Assembly (NCBI RefSeq): GCF_002119685.1
Contig: NZ_CP021108.1
Span: forward strand, 372,001-436,000
Direction of reading: 5' to 3'
Origin: Bordetella genomosp. 8
GTDB lineage: Bacteria; Pseudomonadota; Gammaproteobacteria; Burkholderiales; Burkholderiaceae_B
DNA length: 64,000 bases
Part shown: positions 18,770 through 26,336 of the stretch, piece after piece
How positions within the stretch are numbered: the first letter of the stretch is position 1
Layout of the letters: every line of letters starts with the position of its first letter
Notes under the pieces: generated by a model
Told to the model about the DNA's origin: nothing
The model's database searches: none
The model's input: only the letters and a program-made list of their open reading frames with translations
Position numbers and translations under genes: made by a program

Positions 18770-19549
18770 ATGGCACAGGACAAATGGTCTTCCCGGCAGT
18801 ACCTGATGTTCGAGAACGAACGAACCCGGCCAGTGCGCGATCTGTTGTCCGCCGTGCCGTCCGACGATGCGCGTGAAGTCATCGACCTGGGGTGCGGTCC
18901 CGGCAACTCCACCGAAGTCCTGGCGCGGCGGTTTCCGTCGGCCAAGGTTTCCGGCCTGGATAGTTCGGCGGACATGATCGCCGCCGCGCGCAAGCGCATG
19001 CCGGACGTGCAGTTCGAGGTGGCCGACATACACACCTGGCAGCCGGACGTGGCCTATGACGTCATCCTTGCGAACGCGGTATTCCAATGGGTGCCGGGCC
19101 ATGAAACCGTGTTTCCCGCGCTGGTCTCCCGGCTGGCGGAAGGCGGCAGCCTGGCCATCCAGATGCCGGATACGATGGACGAGCGTCCTCATCGGATGAT
19201 GCGCGAGCTGGCCGAGGACGGTCCCTGGGCGGACAAGCTGAAGGACGTCAGCCAGGCGCGCACCGCCTTGCGTTCGGCCGAGTGGTACTACGAGCTGCTG
19301 CAAAAGCACTGCGGCGCCGTGAACATCTGGCGCACCACCTACTACCACGTATTGAAGGACGGCCCGGACGCCATCGTCGAATGGTTCAAGGGCAGCGCCC
19401 TGCGGCCCTTCCTGGACCCGCTGGACGAAGAAGGCAAGCGCTCGTATCTGGAGCGCTACACCGACCTGGTCAGGCAGACGCATCCGCCGCTGGCGGACGG
19501 ATCGGTGCTGCTGCCTTTCCCGCGCCTGTTCATGGTGGCGACGCGCTGA
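18770..19549 (+). CDS. tam: Trans-aconitate 2-methyltransferase
   Basis: 259 residues, class I SAM-dependent methyltransferase. The N-terminus MAQDKWSSRQYLMFENERTR fits the Tam signature (W-x-x-x-x-Y-L-x-F-x-x-x-R-x-R-P). SAM motif I is VIDLGCGPGNST, followed by LDSSADMIAAAR and ILANAVFQWVPGH. GGAG precedes the ATG at 18770. Tam methylates trans-aconitate, an inhibitory by-product of cis-aconitate. The gene stands alone between the TerC gene and the convergent cupin gene. Confidence 0.9.
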   Translation: MAQDKWSSRQYLMFENERTRPVRDLLSAVPSDDAREVIDLGCGPGNSTEVLARRFPSAKVSGLDSSADMIAAARKRMPDVQFEVADIHTWQPDVAYDVILANAVFQWVPGHETVFPALVSRLAEGGSLAIQMPDTMDERPHRMMRELAEDGPWADKLKDVSQARTALRSAEWYYELLQKHCGAVNIWRTTYYHVLKDGPDAIVEWFKGSALRPFLDPLDEEGKRSYLERYTDLVRQTHPPLADGSVLLPFPRLFMVATR

Positions 19550-19570
19550 CACCGGCGCGTCGCCACGGTG

Positions 19571-19912
19571 CTACACCGTGCATGCCTGCATGGCGCGCTC
19601 CTTGATCGCGGGCGCCAGCCGTTCGAAGGCGATCAGGTAGATCGCCCCTTCCGCCGACGCCGTGGACCCGTGCACCGTGCCGGCGGGCAGGTCGATGACA
19701 TCTCCCTTCCCGCACACGTAGTCGACGCCGTCGGCGTACACCGTCAGGGCGCCGTCGACGATGATCAGGGTTTCATCCGTGGGATGGCTGTGCGTGCGAT
19801 GCTCCTTGCCGGGCGCATCGCGCTGCACTTCGATGCATCCCTGCGTGGGCAGCAGGACGCGCAGGCTATCCGCCAGCTCGATGCCGCCGAGCAAACCCTT
19901 GATGATTTCCAT
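19571..19912 (-). CDS. Small cupin-domain protein
   Basis: 113 residues, a single cupin barrel. The metal motif is EHRTHSHPTDETLIIVDG (first cupin motif, two His and a Glu) and DVIDLPAGTVHGS (second motif). It starts 15 bases after the stop of the GntA-like gene with AAGGA before its ATG, so it is the last gene of that operon. It could be a metal-dependent enzyme for the operon product or a small sensor. Exact activity unknown. Confidence 0.85.
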   Translation of the reverse strand: MEIIKGLLGGIELADSLRVLLPTQGCIEVQRDAPGKEHRTHSHPTDETLIIVDGALTVYADGVDYVCGKGDVIDLPAGTVHGSTASAEGAIYLIAFERLAPAIKERAMQACTV

Positions 19913-19927
19913 GATGTTTCCTTGGTC

Positions 19928-20668
19928 TCAGATTTCGGCTTCGGAAGCCAGGTCCGCCGCGCGCATGGCGTGGAAGGGGCAACCGGTGGTCGGGCGATTG
20001 TCGTCGCCCAGGAAGTATTGCTTGTATTCGCGGTTCGACGAGTCGCCGTAGGAGCCGAGTTCTTCGGATGGCGGGATCATGTCATAGGTCGCCAGCCGCT
20101 TGCGTACCTTCGATATGCTGGCTTCGCGCGCGCGCGGGCTGCCCAGGATGTTGTCGAACACCCAGCGAGGCTGGAACGTGATCATGAACGAGCTCGAACG
20201 GCGGCTTTGCCGCTGCACATGGGCCGGCGTATTGCAGACCACGAAAATCGGCTCGCCCGCGAAGCAGAATTCCCAATGGGGCGTGTCCAGTTCGGCGGGC
20301 ACCTCGGCCGGCCATTCGCTGTCGTCCAGCGAGGCCAGGCGGCCCAGCGTGGCCCAGAATTTGGCGCGGTAGGCTTCCAGCGGCAACAGCGGACGCGGAC
20401 GGAAGAACACCAATAGCGAGGTGTTCGGCCCGCAGGATCGCGACTCGGCGACATACGCGCGCAGATTGCGCGCCAGTCCTTCCACATCGTCGTCTTCCAG
20501 GAAAAGATAGCGCAGCTGGTCGGCGCGGTATCCCGCGACGCCGAAGATGCACGGGAATGCGCGGGTGTCGCTGTTGAGCGTGCTGGCGAGCTCCTGGAAC
20601 AGGATCGCCTGCCATGTGCCAGGTGCATGGCGTTGCTCGACTTGAGTACGGCTCAGATAGTCTTTCAC
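19928..20668 (-). CDS. YqcI/YcgG (GntA-type) heme-dependent N-hydroxylase family protein
   Basis: 246 residues. Conserved blocks of the family are all visible: FPCIFGVAGYRADQLRYLFL (about 38-57), SLLVFFRPRPLLPLEAYRAKFW, WEFCFAGEPIFVVCNTPA, RRSSSFMITFQPRWVFD and the terminal GCPFH. The named member GntA is a heme enzyme that N-hydroxylates a guanidine intermediate in guanitoxin synthesis; most members are uncharacterised. It sits between an MFS transporter (87 bases upstream) and a cupin (15 bases downstream) in one operon. Assignment to the family is firm; substrate is unknown. Confidence 0.87.
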   Translation of the reverse strand: MKDYLSRTQVEQRHAPGTWQAILFQELASTLNSDTRAFPCIFGVAGYRADQLRYLFLEDDDVEGLARNLRAYVAESRSCGPNTSLLVFFRPRPLLPLEAYRAKFWATLGRLASLDDSEWPAEVPAELDTPHWEFCFAGEPIFVVCNTPAHVQRQSRRSSSFMITFQPRWVFDNILGSPRAREASISKVRKRLATYDMIPPSEELGSYGDSSNREYKQYFLGDDNRPTTGCPFHAMRAADLASEAEI

Positions 20669-20755
20669 GGCTTTGTCTACCCATCAGGTGGAGGGAAAAA
20701 TCGACTTGCCATGACGTGCGCGCGGCGTGAGGCCGCATCGGCACGATGAAGATAG

Positions 20756-22048
20756 CTAAGCTTGATGTGCGAAGCGCATCGCCGCCGCGCCGATACAGCC
20801 CAGGGCCGAGACGGCCGCCATGAGGAGAATGAATCCGGTATAGCCCTGGGCGGTATACGACAAGTGGCCGGGGCTGCCCGTGGCCGAGGCGGCCAGCAGG
20901 GATCCGATAAGCGGCTGCACCACGGCGGCCGTAATGCCGGCCAGCGTGGTGTTGAACGAGGCTCCGATACCGATCATCTCGGTGGAGTACAGCTTTCGTA
21001 CCGCTTTCAATACCAGCGGTACGGTGCCGCCGGCCACGAAGCCCAGAACGCAAAAGCAAGCGATGGCGTATGCATACCCCATCGATGCCAGCAATGCCGG
21101 AAGCAAGGTGAGCAGGATAGCGGCGCGCAGCAGGCAATTCCATAGCAGCGCGCGTCTCACGTTCATTACGCGATCCGACAAATGGCCCAGCAGGATGGAG
21201 CCGGCCACATTGCTTACCAGGAATGCCAGGATGCAGGTGCTCGCCTGGTCCTTGCTGATCGACAGCGTATCCCGGACCATGGGCAAGCCCCATACGCCAG
21301 ATAGTGTAGTGACTGAGGCGAAGTGCGACGCGAAGACGATGGCGCAGCCCCAGCTGCCGGCGTTGCGCAGCCTGCCGCGGAACATGCGCAGGGTGTTGCC
21401 CAACTTCGGCATTAGTTCTTTCAGGGCCATCGGAGATTGGTCCGCACGGCCGAAGATCAGTATTGCGCCCACGAGATTCATGGCGATCAGGCCAGCCACC
21501 AAGGCAAAGCATTCGCGCCAGCCGAGCTCCGACACTGCGTAGGCCAAAGGAGTGGTGGCCATCACCCCTCCGATGTAGCCCGACACCTGCGACAGGCCGG
21601 ACATCAGGCCGAAGCGGCTTTGCCTGAACTTCAGCGCGACCAGTTTCAGCATCGACGTGAAGACCAGCGCATCGCCGCAGGCGATCACCAGGCGCGCCGC
21701 GAACGCAGCCGGGACGCTATGCGCCATGGCGAAGCATGCGGTGCCGGTCAGCGATACCAGCAGGCTGCCGATCAGGACCCGGCGCACGCCCAGCGTGTCG
21801 ACCAGGATGCCCGCGGGGATCTGCATGGCCAGGTAGCCGTAGAAGTAGCCCGATGCCAGCACGCCCAGGCCCGCGGCCTCGATGGAAAACGACGCGGACA
21901 GCTCGTTGAGCATCGACTGCGGCGCCAGGCGCTGCATGAAGGCCACGGCATAGGCCAGCGCGATCAGGATCCACGAGGCGTATGCCCGCGCCCCCGGCCG
22001 GTCGGCTTCGAGGGCGATAGGCGGCGGCAGCGAGGCAGCCTTGCTCAT
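20756..22048 (-). CDS. Major facilitator superfamily transporter
   Basis: 430 residues with twelve predicted helices in two halves. The loop 2-3 motif is recognisable in GILVDTLGVRRVLIG, and its counterpart in GHLSDRVMNVRR. The overall layout resembles metabolite/H+ symporters and exporters. Its ATG overlaps the stop of the GNAT-like gene upstream (22045-22048), and the N-hydroxylase gene follows. Within this operon it most plausibly exports the product or imports the substrate; direction cannot be told from sequence. Confidence 0.9.
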   Translation of the reverse strand: MSKAASLPPPIALEADRPGARAYASWILIALAYAVAFMQRLAPQSMLNELSASFSIEAAGLGVLASGYFYGYLAMQIPAGILVDTLGVRRVLIGSLLVSLTGTACFAMAHSVPAAFAARLVIACGDALVFTSMLKLVALKFRQSRFGLMSGLSQVSGYIGGVMATTPLAYAVSELGWRECFALVAGLIAMNLVGAILIFGRADQSPMALKELMPKLGNTLRMFRGRLRNAGSWGCAIVFASHFASVTTLSGVWGLPMVRDTLSISKDQASTCILAFLVSNVAGSILLGHLSDRVMNVRRALLWNCLLRAAILLTLLPALLASMGYAYAIACFCVLGFVAGGTVPLVLKAVRKLYSTEMIGIGASFNTTLAGITAAVVQPLIGSLLAASATGSPGHLSYTAQGYTGFILLMAAVSALGCIGAAAMRFAHQA

Positions 22049-22764
22049 GACATGGTGGGTCGGCGGACGATGCCCAGCGAGAACAGCGCGTCGGTGGAAC
22101 TGGGCGCCAGGGAAGAGATACGCTTGCCGACGTGTACCGCGGCGCCGCGATAGGAAGGCTTGCGGTGCTTGATGTGACCGTAGGCGTCGCGCATGACCAG
22201 TGCCGGCAGTTCCAGCGCGCGGTCGGGGTAGATTCGCTTGGCCGCGAGCACGGCCAATGCCAGCAAGCCGGCCCGCCCGCCATTTTCCTTGGGCGGGTCG
22301 GCTTGCAGGTCGGGCACGACCTCGGCGCAGCGACGCGCGTTGGCCAATGCCACGATGGCGTTACGAGTCCGCCAGCAATACAGCAGCCGCGCTTGATGCG
22401 GCCGCTGGCGGAAGGCCTCAGCGAATATCAGGTCAGTGACATCGCTGTATACCCCTAGGCCCTGATAGGGGGGCGCCAGTTCCGTACCGGATCGGTACAG
22501 GCAAAGGTCGCCGTTCATATCAAAGTACTGGTAGATCGAAAACCCGACGAGCTCCTTGTCGGCATAAATCAGAACCAGACCGTAACCGCTTCGGAATGGA
22601 CTATGGGTCGGGGTCCAATGCGGTTCGGCGACATCCCAATTCATGCCGATAAGGCGATTGAAGGCATCCATGGTGGAGGCGCGCTCGTCGACCGGAAAAT
22701 CTTCGGCCCGAGGAAACGACCTGAGGGAGATGGTCTTTCCGTTCGAGAGAAGCTTGATCGGCAT
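22045..22764 (-). CDS. GNAT-fold protein, first gene of the N-hydroxylase operon
   Basis: 239 residues, weakly recognised. YQGLGVYSDVTDLIFAEAF reads like GNAT motif A (acetyl-CoA pyrophosphate loop), followed by CWRTRNAIVALANARRC like motif B. The last 70 residues are an extra region (KHRKPSYRGAAVHVGKR). An N-acyl- or N-acetyltransferase is the likely activity. It leads the operon GNAT-MFS-GntA-like-cupin and is divergent from an AraC-type regulator. An AT-rich TATATATC/TTATAA region lies directly upstream and could be the promoter. Confidence 0.65.
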   Translation of the reverse strand: MPIKLLSNGKTISLRSFPRAEDFPVDERASTMDAFNRLIGMNWDVAEPHWTPTHSPFRSGYGLVLIYADKELVGFSIYQYFDMNGDLCLYRSGTELAPPYQGLGVYSDVTDLIFAEAFRQRPHQARLLYCWRTRNAIVALANARRCAEVVPDLQADPPKENGGRAGLLALAVLAAKRIYPDRALELPALVMRDAYGHIKHRKPSYRGAAVHVGKRISSLAPSSTDALFSLGIVRRPTMS

Positions 22765-22925
22765 CGCGCAGCCCTGCCTTCTATATATCTTTTATAAGTA
22801 CTCTAATAACCGTTCCGTTCTCCTGACGCGATACGCATATGGGTCACGGGCGGCTAATTCCCCATGGCAAGGGAATTCTCCGGCAGGCGCATCAAACGGT
22901 TCGCCGGTTTTCGGTCAAATTTCGC

Positions 22926-22931
22926 TAGAAT
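22926..22931 (+). promoter_or_regulatory. Candidate -10 box of the AraC-type regulator
   Basis: TAGAAT lies 35 bases upstream of the GTG at 22966. It would place transcription start downstream of the ATG at 22864, which is why I prefer the GTG. The -35 is weak. Confidence 0.35.
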
Positions 22932-22965
22932 TGGGCCAATACGCAGCATCCCGGGCATCCTCGCC

Positions 22966-23934
22966 GTGTCTATCCCTGTGCCAGTAGTGGCCGTCATCGC
23001 TTTCGACAGGATCAGCGCCTTCCACCTGTCGGTGCCCTGCGCCGTGTTCGGCGGCTATGGGGGGGTGGCCGGCGCGCCCAGATTTTCGCTGAAAGTGTGC
23101 TCAGCGGAAGGCAGCACGCTGGCGACCACGACCGCCGGTTTCTCGGTCGTGGCGACTCCGTCCCTGGAAATCACCAAGACGGCCGACGTGATCGTCATTC
23201 CCAGCTGGCGCGATGTCAAGGAAACCCCGCCCGCCGCCATGCTGGAGGCAGTGGCCGCCGCCCACGCCCGGGGCGCCCGCATCGTCGGGCTCTGCCTGGG
23301 CGCCTACGTGCTGGCGGCCGCCGGCATCCTGGACGGGCGCCGCGCCACCACGCATTTCGCCTGGGTCGACCACTTTGCCACCCGGTTTCCCCGCGTCAAG
23401 GTGGAGCCCTCGGTGCTCTACGTGGACGACGGCAATATCACGACGTCCGCCGGCACGGCCTCCGGCATAGACTGCTGCCTGCATATCGTACGGGCCTTAT
23501 ATGGGGCCAAAGTGGCGGACTTTGCCGCCCGCCGGCTGGTGGTGCCGCCGCATCGCCATGGGGCCCAGGCGCAGCTGCCGCCGCAGGCGGCGTCTTCGGA
23601 AGGCGCGGGTTTCCGCCTGGCCGAGTTGCTGGACTGGCTGCGCGGCACCATCGTCGAAAAGCATACGGCCGACAGCCTGGCCGAGCGCCTGGCCATGAGC
23701 CGCCGCACGTTCAACCGCCGGTTCCTGTCCCTGACCGGGTGCAGCCTGAGCGAATGGCTGCTGGCCGAACGGCTGCGACTCGCCCAGAAAATGCTGGAAA
23801 CCACCGAGCTGCCGCTGGAGATCATCGCCGCGCGCGCCGGCCTGGGCAGCGCGTCGTCCCTGCGGCAGCATTTTTCCCGCATGTTGCAGACGTCTCCCTC
23901 CGCCTATCGCAAGCAGTTCAAGCGCCGGGCGTAA
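22966..23934 (+). CDS. AraC-family regulator with GATase1/DJ-1-like sensor domain (FtrA type)
   Basis: 322 residues from GTG 22966; an ATG at 22864 would add 34 residues of unlike composition. Residues about 1-190 form the DJ-1/PfpI-like domain (VIAFDRISAFHLSVP; IVGLCLGAYVLAAAG with the nucleophile-elbow Cys; TSAGTASGIDCCLHIV). The C-terminal 100 residues hold two AraC helix-turn-helix units (SLAERLAMSRRTFNRRF; IIAARAGLGSASSLRQHF). It is divergent from the N-hydroxylase operon and is the obvious candidate regulator of it. Confidence 0.9.
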   Translation: MSIPVPVVAVIAFDRISAFHLSVPCAVFGGYGGVAGAPRFSLKVCSAEGSTLATTTAGFSVVATPSLEITKTADVIVIPSWRDVKETPPAAMLEAVAAAHARGARIVGLCLGAYVLAAAGILDGRRATTHFAWVDHFATRFPRVKVEPSVLYVDDGNITTSAGTASGIDCCLHIVRALYGAKVADFAARRLVVPPHRHGAQAQLPPQAASSEGAGFRLAELLDWLRGTIVEKHTADSLAERLAMSRRTFNRRFLSLTGCSLSEWLLAERLRLAQKMLETTELPLEIIAARAGLGSASSLRQHFSRMLQTSPSAYRKQFKRRA

Positions 23935-23965
23935 TGGGGTTCGGGGGGCGGCGGCGGGAGGCGCG

Positions 23966-26155
23966 CTACTCCAGGCGGTGACGGATCGTGTTGAACCAGG
24001 GGGGCATGCCCTCCCACTCGATGTCCCGATGTAGCCGCAGGCTGTGCAGGCCCACGAATTCCCGCACCATGGTCTTGCCGATCATGACCTCGATGTCCTT
24101 GCTGACGGCGCTGCAGGCGGGCGTCAGCACGTCGGGCATGTCGCGGCGCAGCTTGCGCTGCGCCAGGTACTCCTGGACTCTCCTTTCATAGGGTGTCCAG
24201 AACATGCGGGGCCTGACATTGAATATTGCCATGTTCGATTTGCGGGGCGCGGCGAACACGCGCTCGGCGTCCATGATGCGATCGAGGAAGGCAAAGATGC
24301 GGCCACGGTCGTTGTAGATGAGATCGCGCCATTTTTCGGTGCGCTCGATCAGTTCCGGCGAGACGCGGCGGATGACGGTCTGCAAAGGCGTCCACGTCGC
24401 CAGGAAATCGAAGAACCGGGCATTCCTGCCGGCGACGAGTTTCACCCTCGCCACCTCGATATCCGACGGCTCCACCACCGACATGTGTTCGAAGTGCATC
24501 TTGAACTGCATGGCTGGCAGATAGGTCCTGCCCTGCAGCCGCGTCAGCAGGCTCAGCCATTGTTCTACTTCGTCGAATTCGATGTTCCGCAGCCTGGCCC
24601 GCGCCTGCAGTTCGGGCCGCAGATCCGCGAAGTGCTGGATCAGCGTATCCATGTTCAGCATGTCTTCGCCCTGGTCCAGCAACTCGAACAGTTTGTCGTC
24701 GTACTTGCCTTCTTCGATGTCGCTGTTCAAGGACGCGATGTGCAGGCTGTTCATCGTATGCAGGATCTGGTCCTGGCAGGAGCCCGAGCCGTAGCGCGCG
24801 ATGGACAGGCATTCGTCCAGGAATTTTTCCTTGCCGGGTTGCCGCATCTTGGTCAGCAAGGCGACGATGCGGTTGTGGAAGGCGCGATCGGGCTGCTTGA
24901 GCCATACCTCATGCAGGCGGTTCAGCAGTCCGCTCAAGGCGGCGACGGCATTCGCGTCGACGTCCTGCGCCTGTTGCCACGCTGCGCTGGCGGGGGGCAG
25001 GTCGGAGGCCGTGCCCATGGCGGGCGCCGGCGTCAGCCATTTGCGCGCGGCGCTGTCGAGCGAGCCCGGCGGATAGATCGGCGCCATGAGCTCGCTGGTA
25101 TAGCCCTGGAGCTCCATTTCTTCCACCGGGATGACGTTAGCCATGATCTCGGGGAAGTCCAGCAGGACGCGCGTCGCGATATGCAGGTTGTTCGCGTATT
25201 CCGCGCTCGTTTCGATGAGCTCGACTTCCGCCGGCAATCTGTCGCGCAAGCCCAGCCGGGCGCACATGGCGGCGTCCGCGGTGACGTGCCGCAACTGCGG
25301 GCCGTAGCCGCGGGCGGGCGTTTCGATAGGATTTCCCGCCACGTCGAGCATCGTCAGCGTCGCCGGCAGCATCCCGGGCGCGGGGAACTCGGCCAGCCTG
25401 TTGCCGGCCACGACCAGCCACTGCAGGGACTCCAGGTTGCGCAGCGGCGGCATGTCCCGCAACCCCAGTGCAACCAGGCGCAGGGGCTGGGTGGAGTCGC
25501 CGGCGTAGCTCCACATGTTGACGAGTTCCCACGCCAGGTCACGCCGTTCGTCGGCGCCGGCGGCCGCGCTGACATAGGCCGCCATGTCGCGTTGCCATTG
25601 CGGGACCGGATCGCCCAATTGATCGCGGAAGGTCAAGGTCGAAAACTCGCCGTAGCCCAGCTCGGGCGCCGTGCGGCGTTGCCCCATGCGCGTGGCGTAG
25701 TACGCGGCCAGGTCGTCGAACAGGTCGATGGCCTGCTGCCGTTGCCATTCGGCGTCCTGCCGATGGGGCCGCGCGGCGTCCGCGGGATCCGTCGCGGCGT
25801 GGATGAAAGGCTGCGGCTCGAAACGGATGATGTGATCGCCTTCCGCGTCCGTGGCGCCATCATGGTCGGAAACCTCGGACAGATCGTCTTCCGTGGCTTC
25901 GAAGACGAAGGCGGGCGTGTCGTTGGCGGGCACGTCGCAGGCACGGATGGCGCGCAACAGGGCGGCGCCGATTTCCGTGCCGGCGATGAGGCGCAGGGCG
26001 GTCTCCACCTGCGCCATTTCCTGCTCATCGCAATGGTCGGGTTCCTGTACGGTAAGCAGGCCGGAAAGATCGCGCAGCGCAGGTGTCTCCGCCATGGAGT
26101 AGGTGCCCAGCGGCGGAACGGTGCTGGGGCTGCCGCATGGTCCGGTGCTGGTCAT
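23966..26155 (-). CDS. LRR-NEL domain protein, probable type III effector E3 ubiquitin ligase
   Basis: 729 residues. A short leucine-rich repeat region (about 224-284; LRLVALGLRDMPPLRNLESL, LQWLVVAGNRLAEFP, TLTMLDVAGNPIETP) precedes a C-terminal NEL domain as in IpaH/SspH/SlrP effectors. The NEL catalytic C-x-D is C460-Q-D462 in YGSGSCQDQILHTMNSL, matching GCHDRVALTWNNL of IpaH9.8; the later segment VARVKLVAGRNARFFDFL with TWTPLQTVIRR matches the second conserved NEL block. The N-terminal 220 residues are of unknown function. The start at 26155 overlaps the stop of a 27-codon upstream frame that owns the only good ribosome binding site; see that entry. No secretion genes are in the window. 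Confidence 0.87.
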   Translation of the reverse strand: MTSTGPCGSPSTVPPLGTYSMAETPALRDLSGLLTVQEPDHCDEQEMAQVETALRLIAGTEIGAALLRAIRACDVPANDTPAFVFEATEDDLSEVSDHDGATDAEGDHIIRFEPQPFIHAATDPADAARPHRQDAEWQRQQAIDLFDDLAAYYATRMGQRRTAPELGYGEFSTLTFRDQLGDPVPQWQRDMAAYVSAAAGADERRDLAWELVNMWSYAGDSTQPLRLVALGLRDMPPLRNLESLQWLVVAGNRLAEFPAPGMLPATLTMLDVAGNPIETPARGYGPQLRHVTADAAMCARLGLRDRLPAEVELIETSAEYANNLHIATRVLLDFPEIMANVIPVEEMELQGYTSELMAPIYPPGSLDSAARKWLTPAPAMGTASDLPPASAAWQQAQDVDANAVAALSGLLNRLHEVWLKQPDRAFHNRIVALLTKMRQPGKEKFLDECLSIARYGSGSCQDQILHTMNSLHIASLNSDIEEGKYDDKLFELLDQGEDMLNMDTLIQHFADLRPELQARARLRNIEFDEVEQWLSLLTRLQGRTYLPAMQFKMHFEHMSVVEPSDIEVARVKLVAGRNARFFDFLATWTPLQTVIRRVSPELIERTEKWRDLIYNDRGRIFAFLDRIMDAERVFAAPRKSNMAIFNVRPRMFWTPYERRVQEYLAQRKLRRDMPDVLTPACSAVSKDIEVMIGKTMVREFVGLHSLRLHRDIEWEGMPPWFNTIRHRLE

Positions 26156-26235
26156 GCGCGGCCGGCCTCCGGTCTGCGCGTGGCGGCGTGGCCGGCGCGC
26201 GGGCGCGCCGGGTGGCGGCGTAGAGCTTGCGTCAT
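26152..26235 (-). CDS. 27-codon upstream frame overlapping the NEL gene start
   Basis: Begins MTQALRRHPARP with AGGGAG nine bases before the ATG at 26235, and ends in a TGA sharing bases with the ATG at 26155 (ATGA). It lies just downstream of a HrpL-like promoter candidate. Either it is a leader peptide that couples translation into the NEL gene, or the true effector starts here and the frame was changed by a one-base indel or sequencing error. The Arg-rich, non-acidic composition would be unusual for a mature domain. Confidence 0.45.
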   Translation of the reverse strand: MTQALRRHPARPRAGHAATRRPEAGRA

Positions 26236-26261
26236 GGTGGTGTTCTCCCTTCGAGGCGCGT

Positions 26262-26290
26262 TGAGTGCCGGTCCGCCGCGCGCCTGTTCC
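26262..26290 (-). promoter_or_regulatory. HrpL/hrp-box-like ECF promoter candidate upstream of the NEL gene
   Basis: On the minus strand GGAACA (26285-26290), 16-base spacer, GCACTCA (26262-26268). The hrp box recognised by HrpL-type ECF sigma factors is GGAACC-N15/16-CCACNNA, so each half differs at one position. Bordetella type III secretion genes depend on the HrpL-like sigma BtrS, which makes the match worth testing. Predicted start about 20 bases before the ATG at 26235. Confidence 0.5.
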
Positions 26291-26336
26291 CATCGCGCGG
26301 TGGACGGGTCATGGGTCGGCTGTTAAAACAGGACGC

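Noticed and set aside
26155..26293. ATG at 26293 as the start of the NEL protein
   Set aside because: It lies inside the hrp-box-like promoter candidate and lacks a ribosome binding site; the extra residues are low-complexity.
24044..26326. Long plus-strand open frame opposite the NEL gene
   Set aside because: Composition is typical of antisense frames in GC-rich DNA; the minus strand encodes clear LRR and NEL motifs.
26265..26336. Upstream in-frame start for the penicillin acylase gene (26265)
   Set aside because: The 24 extra residues would precede the hydrophobic signal/anchor that naturally begins after MQSNNRKRRW at 26337, and they overlap the NEL promoter region.
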